DNA of 64,000 nucleotides from Treponema primitia ZAS-1 (GCF_000297095.1 NZ_AEEA01000048.1:1-64000), one strand, 5' to 3'; numbered from the stretch's first letter, positions 26,569 to 36,713 are shown. Numbers and translations are program-made. Notes: generated by a model not told the origin, from the letters alone.

Positions 26569-27927
26569 TTACTCTTCCTTCAGTTCTTTCCGTAATATCT
26601 TAACCACAAAGGGAATAGTAAAAAAGAAGGAGGCGATATCCGAAGCGGGCTGGCTTAGCTGTATTCCCAGGAGGCCGAACAGGGCCGGGAAGATCAGCAG
26701 GAAGGGCAGCAGGAACAGGCCCTGGCGGGACAGGGCCAGGAGGCTTGCTATCCGGGCTTTGCCCATGGTCTGGGTCATCATGTTGCAGAGGACTACCCAT
26801 CCCAGGAAGGGCATGGCGATGCAGTGGAAACGAAGGTACCGGACGCCGATGGCGATAAGTTCCGGGTCATCCTTACGGAACAGGGAGATTATCTGCGGGG
26901 CGAAGATGGCCATAAGCAGGGCGAGTATTGTCATGGCGATGGTGGCGAACCGGGCGCAGAACCAGAAGGCTTTTTTTACCCGGCCGTAGAGTTTTGCGCC
27001 GTAGTTAAAGCCGCATACGGGCTGGAAACCCTGGCCTATTCCCAGCACCGTCGAACCGGCGATAATGCCGAGCCGGTTTACAATGCTTATGGCCGCGATG
27101 GCGGCATCCCCGTATACCCCCGCAAGGTGGTTGATCAGTATCGTGGCGGCGCTCTGCAGTCCCTGTCTGAGCAGGGAAGGGATGCCTCCCCGGGCAATTT
27201 CAAGGTAGTTTTTGATGCTGGGGGAAAAGTGTTTAGGGTTAATACGGATATTACCCTTTTTCGTACAGCCCACCAGGAGGACGATGCAGCCAACGAACTG
27301 GCTTATGGCGGTTGCCAGGGAAGCCCCAAGAACCCCCAGATGCAAGCCGAAGATAAACAGGGGGTCCAGGATGATATTGAGGACCGCCCCGGCGATCATA
27401 CCGAACATGGCGTAGAAGGAACTGCCCTGAAAACGGAGCTGGTTATTCAAAACCTGGGAAGCGGCCATAAAGGGGCCGCCGATGAGGATGAACAGCATGT
27501 AGTCCAGGGCATGGGGAAGAATGGTGGGGGTTGACCCTAAAGCCAGGGATAGGGGGTTGATAAAAATAAGCCCCACGATTGCTATGGTCCCCGTGGCGAT
27601 GAAGCTGCTGATGAAGCCCGTGGCTGCCATCTGGGAGGCCTTATCAAAATGCTTGGCCCCTAATTCCCGGGAAATATAGTTCCCCGAACCTTGGCCGAAG
27701 AGGAAGCCCAGGGCCTGGATAATCGCCATCAGGGGGAAAACTATCCCCACGGCGGCCACCGCGCTGGTCCCCAGGGAACTGACAAAATAGGTATCCGCCA
27801 GGTTGTAGATGCCGGAGATCATCATAATGATCACGCTGGGAATACCCAGGCTCACCACCAGTTTTTCAACCGGGGCAGTGGTCATGTGGTGTAATTTTTC
27901 ATCCTGATGATTTTGGTGTTCTTCCAT
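26569..27927 (-). CDS. MATE-family efflux transporter
   Basis: A 452-residue membrane protein with twelve predicted helices arranged as two halves. The MATE signature is visible as SGIYNLADTYFVSSLG near the N-terminus and GQGFQPVCGFNYGA in the second half. It uses ion gradients to export cationic compounds. A His-rich N-terminal leader (EEHQNHQDEKLHHM) precedes the first helix and might bind metal. It is probably cotranscribed with the DUF4954 gene. Confidence 0.9.
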   Translation of the reverse strand: MEEHQNHQDEKLHHMTTAPVEKLVVSLGIPSVIIMMISGIYNLADTYFVSSLGTSAVAAVGIVFPLMAIIQALGFLFGQGSGNYISRELGAKHFDKASQMAATGFISSFIATGTIAIVGLIFINPLSLALGSTPTILPHALDYMLFILIGGPFMAASQVLNNQLRFQGSSFYAMFGMIAGAVLNIILDPLFIFGLHLGVLGASLATAISQFVGCIVLLVGCTKKGNIRINPKHFSPSIKNYLEIARGGIPSLLRQGLQSAATILINHLAGVYGDAAIAAISIVNRLGIIAGSTVLGIGQGFQPVCGFNYGAKLYGRVKKAFWFCARFATIAMTILALLMAIFAPQIISLFRKDDPELIAIGVRYLRFHCIAMPFLGWVVLCNMMTQTMGKARIASLLALSRQGLFLLPFLLIFPALFGLLGIQLSQPASDIASFFFTIPFVVKILRKELKEE

Positions 27928-27986
27928 TTTATATCAGACCAGTATATGCCTTCCGGCCCTTTTATGCTATTATCCCTGTTACAATT

Positions 27987-28976
27987 ATGGAAAAGAAGTC
28001 TTTCATACACCATGCTGGGGAAGCAGGCCGAAAAGCCCTGAAACCGGCCTTCACCACCGCACGGTTCCTGCTTTGCATCATGATTCCCGTCTCCTTTGCG
28101 GTGCTGATCCTGGATTGTTCGGGGGTACTCTACTACATTGGCCGGTTCCTGGGGCCCATGATGCACTATCTGGGTTTGCCCGGGGAAGCGGCGCTGGCGC
28201 TGATCAGCTCGATTTTTGTTAATATTTATTCCGCCCTGGCGGTGATAGGAACCCTGGATCTGACCGGCCGGGAGCTTACGATCCTGGCGACCATGTGCTT
28301 TTTAGCGCATAATTTCTTCGTGGAATGTGCGGTGATGAAAAAAACCGGCTCTTCCATGGTCAAAATGGTCTTTTTACGTCTTTTCAGCGCCATCCTTGCC
28401 GGTTGGGTCCTTCATTTTATCCTTCCCGCTGAACTGGGAAGACCCGTCCATGGGGCCGCAGCCACCGAAGCCGGTCTTGTTGGGACCCACGGCATTGGCT
28501 TGAACCTTGCGAGGCTTCCGGCGGTACTCAAGGTATGGCTTATAGAAACACTTATTAATATACTGCGCATTTTTCTCATTATTCTGGGTATCATGTTTAT
28601 CCAGAAACTCCTGGACGAGTTCGGCGTCATGCGGCTCCTGGGCCGTGTTATGGCCCCCCTGATGAATGTGTTCGGCCTGCCGGAGCATACGGGGTATCTG
28701 TGGATGGTGGTAACCCTGGTTGGCCTGGCCTATGGTTCGGCTATACTTATAGAGGAAGTTGAAATCGGGGCTGTTTCAAAAACAGATGCGGACCTCTTTA
28801 ACCATTACGCAGGCCTAAGCCACTCCCATCTGGAGGATACCCTGCTCTTTATGTCCATCGGCGTCCCCTTCTTTTGGGCCGCCATCCCCCGGTTTGTCCT
28901 GGGAACCCTGGCGGTATGGCTGGAACGGCTTCGCCGTTACCTGGTGATGCGTTCCTACCGGGTACGGGTTGAGTAG
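27987..28976 (+). CDS. Nucleoside-recognition (Gate) domain membrane protein
   Basis: A 329-residue membrane protein with two Gate/nucleoside-recognition repeats, as in SpmA/SpmB and the FeoB gate. It has about eight helices; conserved small-residue patches are seen in SIFVNIYSALAVIG and HNFFVECAVMKKTGSS. A transport or gating role is likely; the substrate is unknown. The start ATG lies after a short AT-rich gap diverging from the MATE gene. Confidence 0.82.
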   Translation: MEKKSFIHHAGEAGRKALKPAFTTARFLLCIMIPVSFAVLILDCSGVLYYIGRFLGPMMHYLGLPGEAALALISSIFVNIYSALAVIGTLDLTGRELTILATMCFLAHNFFVECAVMKKTGSSMVKMVFLRLFSAILAGWVLHFILPAELGRPVHGAAATEAGLVGTHGIGLNLARLPAVLKVWLIETLINILRIFLIILGIMFIQKLLDEFGVMRLLGRVMAPLMNVFGLPEHTGYLWMVVTLVGLAYGSAILIEEVEIGAVSKTDADLFNHYAGLSHSHLEDTLLFMSIGVPFFWAAIPRFVLGTLAVWLERLRRYLVMRSYRVRVE

Positions 28977-28990
28977 CGGCTCTCGGGAAA

Positions 28991-29548
28991 ATGAATTTCG
29001 TAGCCATGGATTTTGAAACTGCAAAATACTCCCGGGAAAGCGCCTGTGCCATTGGGTTGGTACGGTTCCTGGATGGGAAAGCGGGGGAGAGTTTCTATTC
29101 CCTGATACGGCCGCCCATTCTCTACATCCGTCCTGATTTTACGGAGATCCACGGCCTTACGGTTGATGATGTTAGGGATGCTCCCACCTTTGCGGATCTT
29201 TGGGACAGGACCATACTACCCTTCATTGGCAACTTCCCCCTGGCGGCTCACAACGCCCCCTTCGACATGGGAGTACTGCGGGCGGTATTGGAATGGTATG
29301 AGCTTTCGGTTCCCCGGTTGAATTATTTTTGTACCCTGGTCCTATCCAGAAATGTATGGCCCAGCCTGAAATCCCACAGCCTCCCCCGGCTTGGGGAGCA
29401 TTTCGGCATAAACTATGAAGCCCACAATGCCCTGGACGATGCCCGTACCTGCGGCGATATTACCTGTCTTGCGGCGCAGAAAATTGGCAGTCCTAACCTG
29501 AAGGAGCTGCTCCACACCGCACGGGTGAGGATGAATGTGCTAAGCTAG
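28991..29548 (+). CDS. DnaQ-like 3'-5' exonuclease
   Basis: A 185-residue DEDDh exonuclease. Exo I is VAMDFETAKY, Exo II is in AAHNAPFDMGVLR and Exo III is HNALDDARTCGDI, so the catalytic Asp, Glu and His are all present. It resembles DNA polymerase III epsilon and free-standing exonuclease X. It is 14 nt downstream of the Gate gene. It may act in proofreading or repair; no partner subunit gene is nearby. Confidence 0.9.
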   Translation: MNFVAMDFETAKYSRESACAIGLVRFLDGKAGESFYSLIRPPILYIRPDFTEIHGLTVDDVRDAPTFADLWDRTILPFIGNFPLAAHNAPFDMGVLRAVLEWYELSVPRLNYFCTLVLSRNVWPSLKSHSLPRLGEHFGINYEAHNALDDARTCGDITCLAAQKIGSPNLKELLHTARVRMNVLS

Positions 29549-29697
29549 GTATTATTATTGCGGAATATCGGACCATGCCAGAAGGCCGGGGGTCAGAACG
29601 GCTCAGAGCGTAAATAGTGAAATAATCAAATTAGGGGAACTGGCGGCCGAAGGCGGCGAGCCCCCCGCAAGAATAGTAAGCTCCGCAGAGGCTCATT

Positions 29698-30234
29698 TCA
29701 TTCAACTAGTACAAAAGCAAACCGATTTGTCATTTCATTATGGTCCTTAACTACCTGAATCGGATAACCGGCATTATGGGCGGTCTGATATATATCAATA
29801 CCCATAGCATCGGCACCGGGTCTGGATTTAATTTTATTGACGCATTTTACACGAGTACCTTCAGCCATACAGTCTTTACATAAAATACATGAACCGTACT
29901 GCAGCAGAAAAGTTTTATAATACCCCGCAAGAAATATTGCGCGTTCTAACTCAGAAAGCTTTGACATCAGTTTATGGTGATCCTCTTGGTCCACCGATTG
30001 CATTGGAAAATGAAAAATAATTGCGTTATCATATCCATAAATCATTTCACGGCATTCTTCGACAGAAGGTACCGCTGGGGGGCAGCTGCCATTTTTCCCA
30101 TAATTCTTACATCCGAATTGGCAATGGAACCTAACCCATTGTGCAACAATAATATTTTCCCGGGGGACTATCCATTTATAATCAGTAAGGCCATAGGATT
30201 TGATGATCTGATCAACTTGGTCTTTGTTATTCAT
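29698..30234 (-). CDS. DUF2284 cysteine-rich metal-binding protein
   Basis: A 178-residue protein matching DUF2284. Two cysteine clusters are visible: FHCQFGCKNYGKNGSCPP and SCILCKDCMAEG, the second ferredoxin-like (CxxCxxC). They probably bind an Fe-S cluster or zinc. The function is unknown. The 150-nt gap after the preceding gene (29549-29697) shows nothing recognisable. Confidence 0.82.
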   Translation of the reverse strand: MNNKDQVDQIIKSYGLTDYKWIVPRENIIVAQWVRFHCQFGCKNYGKNGSCPPAVPSVEECREMIYGYDNAIIFHFPMQSVDQEDHHKLMSKLSELERAIFLAGYYKTFLLQYGSCILCKDCMAEGTRVKCVNKIKSRPGADAMGIDIYQTAHNAGYPIQVVKDHNEMTNRFAFVLVE

Positions 30235-30393
30235 AATTATATTTCCTTTTTATAGCTAATTACAAAAAATTATTCAGCTTGGTTGCATCCCGCAGCTCCG
30301 TATACAAATCCCGTATAACAGGCGGTCCCTGTATATTCCGGCCGATATCCGTTGGCTGGTACTCTTCCGGGGGTATGTTAAAGGGTTTCGTCC

Positions 30394-32013
30394 CTACAAT
30401 TTTGCTATTACCTTCCGCAGGGGAAGCACACTGGCCGGTTCCACCGAAAGTTCATCAATACCGGTTTCTATAAAAAATTTGGTGAGGGTCTTGTCGGCGC
30501 CGAGGCTGCCGCAGATACCAACCGGAATCCCCGCCTTATGGGCGTTGTCAGCGGTGAGTTTAATGAGCCGCAGTATTGCCTCGTGGTGTATGTCGCAAAA
30601 TTCACTTAATGCATCGTTTTGACGGTCTATGGCAAGCGTATATTGGGTCAGGTCATTGGTACCTATGCTGAAAAATTCAGCCTCCTTTGCCAGGAGATCG
30701 CTTATTACGGCGGCGGCGGGGGTTTCAATCATGATCCCCAGGGGTACCTTTTCGTTAAAGGCAATTTTCTGCGCCCCCAGTTCCTCCCGTACTTCAGCGG
30801 CGATGGCCTTTGCCCGCAGTAGTTCTGTTACCGAACAAATCATGGGAAACATGACGGCGGCATTACCTGCAGAGGAGGCCCGGTAAATTGCCCGGAGCTG
30901 GGTCTTAAACAGTTCAGGCCGGGTCAGGCAGATCCGTATCGCCCGCATTCCCAGGGCGGGGTTTTCTTCTTCGGGGAGACCGAAATAGCCGGCCTGTTTG
31001 TCGGCGCCTATGTCCATGGTACGGATTATTACCTGTTTACCCTTCATCTCTTCCAGGACCCGCTTATAGCTTTCATACTGGGTTTCTTCATCCGGATAGT
31101 CTTCGCGGCCCAGGTAGAGAAATTCACTGCGGAAAAGTCCTATCCCTTCAGCGTCCCCCAGGAGCGCCGCTTCCACATCAGCAACAGAGCCGATATTGGC
31201 AAAGAGCTGTATTCTTTTACCCCCCGATGTTATTGTCTCCCGGCCCCGGTACTTCTCCATGGCCTGCCGTTCTTCTTCAAGCTGTTCATGCTTTTTATTA
31301 AATTCTTCGATAAGCTCCGGTCCGGGATCAACGCAAAGAACCCCGGTCTCGCCGTCTATTGCCGCAATAGTACCCGCAAGCCCCGCAGAAAGGGATGGCC
31401 CGAAACCTATGATTGCAGGAATTCCCATGGTCCGGGCAAAAATGGCGGTATGGGAATTGGTCGCCCCTGCCCGGGAAACCAGGGCCAAAACTTTTGAGCG
31501 GTCAAACTGAGCGGTTTCGCTGGGACTAAAATCATCGGCGGCAAGTATAACCGGATCGCTTCCCGCGGCAGCATCCATCCAGGTACCGGACAGTATCGCT
31601 ATCACCCGGTTAGTCACGTCCCGTATATCCACAGCCCGGGCTTTCATGTAATCATCATCCATGTCGGCAAAATCCTGAGCTAAGGCGGAACCGGCCTCCA
31701 TGACCGCATATTCCGCGCAAAGCCGCTGGTTTTCGATAATGTCAATAATAGGCTGATAAAAATCCGGGTCCGAGAGCATCATACTGTGAATATCAAAAAC
31801 CAGGGCGTTTTCCTTGCCTATCTTTTCCGCCATGGTTCTGGAAAGTTCCTCCAGTTGTACGGCGGCGGTTTCTCTGGCTGCATTAAAGCGTTCGATTTCG
31901 GCGATAACTTCGGTGATGGGTTTTTTTTCTATCGAATAATGGGTACGTTCAAGAAAGGTCAGCTTTCCAACCGCTATACCGCCGCTTACTCCCTTACCCT
32001 GCAGTGTGATCAT
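30394..32013 (-). CDS. ptsI: Phosphoenolpyruvate-protein phosphotransferase (PTS enzyme I)
   Basis: About 539 residues. Enzyme I autophosphorylates from PEP and passes the phosphate to HPr. The active-site His is at about 188 in GATNSHTAIFA. The PEP-binding barrel carries RTMDIGADK, EFFSIGTNDLTQY and the conserved Cys in GICGSLGAD. The ATG at 32013 overlaps the upstream stop (ATGA); a longer frame to 32064 would run inside the dehydrogenase gene and is unlikely. It is the last gene of the mannitol-type PTS operon. Confidence 0.93.
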   Translation of the reverse strand: MITLQGKGVSGGIAVGKLTFLERTHYSIEKKPITEVIAEIERFNAARETAAVQLEELSRTMAEKIGKENALVFDIHSMMLSDPDFYQPIIDIIENQRLCAEYAVMEAGSALAQDFADMDDDYMKARAVDIRDVTNRVIAILSGTWMDAAAGSDPVILAADDFSPSETAQFDRSKVLALVSRAGATNSHTAIFARTMGIPAIIGFGPSLSAGLAGTIAAIDGETGVLCVDPGPELIEEFNKKHEQLEEERQAMEKYRGRETITSGGKRIQLFANIGSVADVEAALLGDAEGIGLFRSEFLYLGREDYPDEETQYESYKRVLEEMKGKQVIIRTMDIGADKQAGYFGLPEEENPALGMRAIRICLTRPELFKTQLRAIYRASSAGNAAVMFPMICSVTELLRAKAIAAEVREELGAQKIAFNEKVPLGIMIETPAAAVISDLLAKEAEFFSIGTNDLTQYTLAIDRQNDALSEFCDIHHEAILRLIKLTADNAHKAGIPVGICGSLGADKTLTKFFIETGIDELSVEPASVLPLRKVIAKL

Positions 32014-33281
32014 GCGCTTACCCCAAAATGTTTTAAAAGAATTGTTTCCGCTTCTGCGTTCCATAGTCCTTGGTTGGCGGCGCAGCTTTTATGCAGTTCC
32101 GCAAAAAGCGGTTCCTTTTCACCGAGTTTTTCAAAATCCGCAAGGGCGGTTAAGGGCATATTGATATGGGTGTAGGTAACGATTTTTCCCGCCCGTAAGT
32201 CCGGCAGATTCATCACCGAAGATGCAACGGCGTCAAGGCCGCATATATGGGTTACCATGACCGCAGGACGGATTTTCTTTTCCGAGGACAGCCTGAGCGC
32301 TTCCTTTAGATCTTCGGTGTTGCCCCCGGTACTTCCCAGGATGTGTGTGCTGGTATAATGGCAGTTATAGAGATTCATCATGGCGGAAAAGTTTTTATCC
32401 GAAGGACCGGCAAAAAAATTAAGGCAGCCGTCAAAAGCCATAAGCCGGTCGCCCAGCTCCGCAAGCTCCCGGATGGGAGCATAGACAAATACATCATCGT
32501 AGCCCTTACCGCCGGTGATATCCATAAGAGTTTTATACTGATCGTCAAAATTACGGGGATTTACATAGTACAGTTCAACGCCCTGTTTTTTTGCCAGTTC
32601 AGGTGGGATAAGTTTTTTTGCCCGTTCAAGACGGCCGTCATCAACATCGGTAACAATTATTCTGCCTGGCTTATTGCCGCCGTACAGGGGATACTCAACC
32701 GCCCCAAGCCCCATGGGGCCGGCCCCGCCGAGGATAAGCACATTACCCCCTTCTTTGATATCCGTGGCATGACTGTAATTCTGCTTGTTGGTGTGGTACA
32801 TAATATGGTAGCCGCCTATGATACAGCTTACCGGTTCGGCCAGGGACGCATAAAAGTAGGCGTCCCCGTTATAATGAAGGAGGCAGCCTAATTCCATTAC
32901 CTCATTGGGAAGAATACAATACGTTGTATCCCCGCCGAAAAATTCGTAGGAATAGCCCGGGGAGGCTAAGCTTCCCTTGTAATTAAGAGCGGGCTGTTGG
33001 GCAAATTTTTCACCCGCCTTGAATTCCCCGCTCCATTTTGAACCGACCTTTACGATATCCCCGGCAAATTCATGGCCGATGATAATAGGATTGGTATCCA
33101 CATTCTGCGGACAGCGTTTGTGTTTTTTCCCCTGTTTCGTAAGCTTGTAGGTGGACATACAGATGCTGTCGCTGATTATTTTAACGAGAATCTCGTCATC
33201 CCTTATTTCAGGAAGTTCAAATTCTTCCAAACGAAGATCGTCCGCTCCGTAGAGCCTGACCGCTTTTGTTTTCTGTCCCAT
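32010..33281 (-). CDS. Zinc-dependent alcohol dehydrogenase family, YggP/SorE-like
   Basis: A 423-residue medium-chain dehydrogenase relative. The sequence resembles E. coli YggP and L-sorbose-1-phosphate reductase SorE along its whole length, for example ICMSTYKLTKQGKKHKR, GHEFAGDIVKVG and LILGGAGPMGLGAVEYP (NAD site). It probably interconverts a polyol phosphate and a keto-sugar phosphate made by the PTS. In E. coli, YggP is encoded near the cryptic mannitol PTS genes cmtAB, which fits this operon. It lies 12 nt after the PfkB gene. Confidence 0.83.
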   Translation of the reverse strand: MGQKTKAVRLYGADDLRLEEFELPEIRDDEILVKIISDSICMSTYKLTKQGKKHKRCPQNVDTNPIIIGHEFAGDIVKVGSKWSGEFKAGEKFAQQPALNYKGSLASPGYSYEFFGGDTTYCILPNEVMELGCLLHYNGDAYFYASLAEPVSCIIGGYHIMYHTNKQNYSHATDIKEGGNVLILGGAGPMGLGAVEYPLYGGNKPGRIIVTDVDDGRLERAKKLIPPELAKKQGVELYYVNPRNFDDQYKTLMDITGGKGYDDVFVYAPIRELAELGDRLMAFDGCLNFFAGPSDKNFSAMMNLYNCHYTSTHILGSTGGNTEDLKEALRLSSEKKIRPAVMVTHICGLDAVASSVMNLPDLRAGKIVTYTHINMPLTALADFEKLGEKEPLFAELHKSCAANQGLWNAEAETILLKHFGVSA

Positions 33282-33293
33282 GATATAACCCCT

Positions 33294-34241
33294 TTAATTA
33301 ATTTTTTGCAGTTCGACTTGCTTTAAAAGTTCATTTACCAGATCCCGTGCGGGTGGCCTGGTACCTTCGGTTGTACAGGCGCCCGCAGAGGCGGCCATGG
33401 CCAGGGCGAAACACGCTTCGGCGCCGAGGCCTTTCTCAAAACCATATACCAGGGCGCCTACCATACTGTCTCCGGCGCCGACACTTGATTGTACCTTCAC
33501 CGGAAGCGCAGGGCTCTTCCATGTACCTTGAGGACTGATAAAGAGCGCCCCCTCCGGTCCCATGGATAGGCATACCAGGCTGACCCCCCGTTCAAGTAAT
33601 TGTTTGCAGAGCTGAATTAAAACCGTTTCGGAAGCCTCCCTGTCCTCCATGTTGAATAACTTTAGGAGTTCAAAGCGGTTTGGTTTAATAAAATTCGGAA
33701 CTTCCGTCCTGATCGATGTAAGGGCTTTTTCCAACGCTTCGCCATCGGCATCCAAAAATACCGCCGCTCCGTTTTTCCGCAGTAGGGCGCAAAGTTTCTT
33801 ATAGGTGTCCTTTTGTAAACCCCTGGGGAGACTCCCGGAAAGAACAAAAAAATTTCCTCTGGTTCCAAAACCAAGTAATTTTTTTTCCAGAGTCTCATAT
33901 TCTTCTGCTGTTATTTCCGGCCCCGGTTCGTTTAATTCGGTTAAGGAGCCTCCTTTATCAACAAGCTTAAGATTGGTACGGGTCACCGATGCGATCCGCA
34001 CAAAATCATGGGCCAGTCCCTGTCCTGCAATCCGCGCCAGGAGTTCATCCCCGGCGCCGCCACCTGCAAAACCGGCAGCCATGCTGTTACCCCCCAGGGC
34101 CTGAATCATGGCGGACACATTTACCCCCTTGCCCCCGGCGTCAAGACGTACATCCTCAAGGCGGTTCAGGCTGTTGGGCCGCATTACATCTACCCTGGCG
34201 GTCTTGTCCAGCGCAGGATTTACGCTTACCGTAATGATCAT
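33294..34241 (-). CDS. fruK: PfkB-family hexose-phosphate kinase (1-phosphofructokinase type)
   Basis: A 315-residue ribokinase-fold sugar kinase. The N-terminus (TVSVNPALDKTARVD) and GGKGVNVSAMIQALGG are those of 1-phosphofructokinase/tagatose-6-phosphate kinase. The C-terminal catalytic motif VGAGDSMVGALVYG carries the catalytic Asp. It would give a bisphosphate that enters glycolysis. It overlaps the EIIA gene by 4 nt. FruK is the nearest named relative; a tagatose- or sorbose-derived substrate is possible. Confidence 0.85.
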   Translation of the reverse strand: MIITVSVNPALDKTARVDVMRPNSLNRLEDVRLDAGGKGVNVSAMIQALGGNSMAAGFAGGGAGDELLARIAGQGLAHDFVRIASVTRTNLKLVDKGGSLTELNEPGPEITAEEYETLEKKLLGFGTRGNFFVLSGSLPRGLQKDTYKKLCALLRKNGAAVFLDADGEALEKALTSIRTEVPNFIKPNRFELLKLFNMEDREASETVLIQLCKQLLERGVSLVCLSMGPEGALFISPQGTWKSPALPVKVQSSVGAGDSMVGALVYGFEKGLGAEACFALAMAASAGACTTEGTRPPARDLVNELLKQVELQKIN

Positions 34242-34669
34242 GACGGCTCTCCGCAGAGCATTTTATACATATCATCAACCGTACCTTCCCTGACAAGCTT
34301 CTTGACGTCATCGCCGGTTTCAAGCTTATCCACCACATTCCCCATGATATCAAGGTGTTCGTCCCCCTTGGCGGCAATACCGATTACGAGGTACACTGGC
34401 GTTCCCTGCCAGTCTATGCCCTCGGGAAAGGCAAGCGCCACAATACCGGTGGAAATAATATCGACCTTGTAGGCTTCTTCTCCGTGGGGCAGGGCAATAT
34501 GGTTGCCGATGCAGGTGGTAAAAGAATTATCCCGTTTGATCATCCCTTCGATATAGTGTTCAGTGGCGTATCCTGAATCCACCAGCATCCTTCCGCAGCG
34601 GCGTATAACGTCTTCCCGATCCGCCTTTGGCAGATTCATCAAAAGGTTTTCCTTTTTAAGCATTTCCAT
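34238..34669 (-). CDS. PTS EIIA component, mannitol/fructose type
   Basis: A 143-residue EIIA. The phosphorylated His is at about 62 in NHIALPHGEEAYK, the mannitol/fructose EIIA signature. It accepts phosphate from HPr and passes it to the EIIB domain of the EIICB protein encoded upstream in the operon. It lies 9 nt after the regulator stop codon. Confidence 0.9.
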   Translation of the reverse strand: MEMLKKENLLMNLPKADREDVIRRCGRMLVDSGYATEHYIEGMIKRDNSFTTCIGNHIALPHGEEAYKVDIISTGIVALAFPEGIDWQGTPVYLVIGIAAKGDEHLDIMGNVVDKLETGDDVKKLVREGTVDDMYKMLCGEPS

Positions 34670-34678
34670 GGCAAACTC

Positions 34679-36712
34679 CTATTTTTTCAGTTTTTCTTTA
34701 CTGTATTGGGTAAGGGTGTCGGAAATTTCCGCTTCCAATAACGCCCTAATTACCTTTTCATTACCTTCCCGGATCGCATCGAGAAAAGCCGGGACATCAA
34801 TAAGGGCGCTTGATATGCCGCCCATCAATTCAGTTATTTCTGCAGGCGTCTTTTCGGGCAGGAGCATGACGACACAGCTTTTTGCGTTTTTAAAATAATC
34901 GGATTTGAATTTTTTTCCATTCGGTTCAATCACCGCAAACACCGGCATCGTCACCGCAGGGCTGCGGGTATGGAGTAATACAATCTGCAGATCGGGAATT
35001 ACCTGGGTGGAAATATTTTCCCGTTCCATAAAACCGTTGTAAACAGATTCCCAGCCTTCGGGAGCAAAATGGGCGGCGGCAAAACGAGAAAGTTCTCCGA
35101 AACTGCAGTCATCATTTATTTTCTCAACCCTGAACCCGTCAAGCAGCTTTCGGGTCTGCCTGAAGATATCTTCAAGTACTATAATCTGTTCGCCAAGGGA
35201 TTGATTTGCCCTTTGAGTAACCATTCCCCGATCAACAAAGGCATTTGCATTGATTGTATTTTGAATCTGCTGATAGTTTTCTTCCTGAAGGATGGGCTGG
35301 ATTAAAACTAACGGCTTTCCGGTATCTTCCAGGGGAATTGTTGAAATAATAAAATCGGCCTTTTCCCAGGATTCCTTGTCATCCCAGCCGCAGACATCAA
35401 GTTCCAGTTGTCCGACAAAACGTTTGCGTATCTGCGCAGCTACCATATAGGACATCCCTATGCCGGCGACACATACAACCCCTGCCCGGAGTATCCGTTT
35501 CCTGATATTTTTCTCTCCAAGAGAGGAAAGGGCGGAGAGAAAATGTATCTCGATATAGGTGACTTCATTCACCGGAACTTTAAATCCAAGGTATTCTTCC
35601 AGGACCTTAACGGCGGCACAGGTTTTTTGAAAGACCTCAGGGTAATTGTGTATCAATTCTTCCTGAAGTGGGTTGGGGTCATCCAAACCTTCCTGTAATC
35701 TCGTTAAGGCCGATCCTAAATGTCTGCCCAGGAGCTGCACCAGTTTCTCATTTGTTTTAAGAACCGCAGCTTTGGACGGATCAAAGCTATCTATCATTTT
35801 TAAAGTCAGTGTCCGGATTAGTTCCCGCTGTTCAACGGAACCTGTTTCTACCGGGCTTTCCTGTTTGGCCCGGCAGGCCTGTATCCGGGAGGCCAGTCCC
35901 TGTATTTCTGCATTTCCGCAGTTTATCAAAAAATATTTGGAAATGTCATTTACCAATGTAAACGCAAGTTTTATCTGATAATCACCCTGGCTTTTGTTTT
36001 CACAGCTCAGCAATTTTCCTGCGCAAAAACGTTTTACCATCACCATCAGATAGACGGTAATCATGGCATAGGATTCGGCGGTCATCCATTCAAGTGTATC
36101 TCTGCGGCGCTTCAGAATCTCCCGTATCCCCTGTTCGATTTCATTGCCGGGAAAGGCAAACGCTGCGGTATAGGATTTAGCTCTCGTATCGCCGTCGGTG
36201 ACAATGCGGCTTACCAGGGCGGCCCGTATTGCTTCCTCGGTCCCTTCGGGCATTACCCCAAGACCGCTTTTCCTGGTAAGCCCTATGCCGTGCCGCTTAA
36301 ACCAGGGTTCCAGCTCATTAAGATCATTGCTGATGGTTGATTCACTAACCTTGAGCCGTTCGGCATAATAAAAAAGTTTCTGTATTTCTCCCGAGTTGGC
36401 AAGAATTTCGATAACCAGCAGCAGGAGACGTTCCCGTTTTGAATCCGGCTGGAGACCGTAGCCGGCAAGTGCGGTATGAATGCTTTCCCGTGCGTCTTCC
36501 CCGCCCGAAAATGCAATACCCCTTCCGGGGATGGAAACAAGCTCCGCCTGAAAAGAATTCAGAACGGAGCCTGCGGTTTCCAATTCCCGAAAAATCGTAC
36601 GGCGGCTTGTTTCCAGCATTGCCGCCAGGGCGTCAATCTTTACCGGCTCTTTCGTATCACTCAATATTTCCAAGAGCCGTGCAAGCCGTGCCGAAATCCC
36701 TGCCAATACCAT
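34679..36712 (-). CDS. PRD-containing transcriptional regulator, MtlR/BglG-like
   Basis: A 677-residue multidomain regulator. Order: N-terminal HTH domains (residues ~1-120, LLEILSDTKEPVKIDALAAM at the first), two PTS regulation domains (~190-400), an EIIB-like domain (~415-500, VVCVAGIGMSYMVAAQ, with Cys) and a C-terminal EIIA-like domain (~530-670). This is the MtlR/LicR-type activator layout, in which PTS phosphorylation controls activity. The EIIA-like domain has APEGWESVYNGFMERE where an active His would be expected nearby, and the site is unclear. It is encoded within the operon it probably controls. Confidence 0.88.
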   Translation of the reverse strand: MVLAGISARLARLLEILSDTKEPVKIDALAAMLETSRRTIFRELETAGSVLNSFQAELVSIPGRGIAFSGGEDARESIHTALAGYGLQPDSKRERLLLLVIEILANSGEIQKLFYYAERLKVSESTISNDLNELEPWFKRHGIGLTRKSGLGVMPEGTEEAIRAALVSRIVTDGDTRAKSYTAAFAFPGNEIEQGIREILKRRRDTLEWMTAESYAMITVYLMVMVKRFCAGKLLSCENKSQGDYQIKLAFTLVNDISKYFLINCGNAEIQGLASRIQACRAKQESPVETGSVEQRELIRTLTLKMIDSFDPSKAAVLKTNEKLVQLLGRHLGSALTRLQEGLDDPNPLQEELIHNYPEVFQKTCAAVKVLEEYLGFKVPVNEVTYIEIHFLSALSSLGEKNIRKRILRAGVVCVAGIGMSYMVAAQIRKRFVGQLELDVCGWDDKESWEKADFIISTIPLEDTGKPLVLIQPILQEENYQQIQNTINANAFVDRGMVTQRANQSLGEQIIVLEDIFRQTRKLLDGFRVEKINDDCSFGELSRFAAAHFAPEGWESVYNGFMERENISTQVIPDLQIVLLHTRSPAVTMPVFAVIEPNGKKFKSDYFKNAKSCVVMLLPEKTPAEITELMGGISSALIDVPAFLDAIREGNEKVIRALLEAEISDTLTQYSKEKLKK

Positions 36713-36713
36713 T

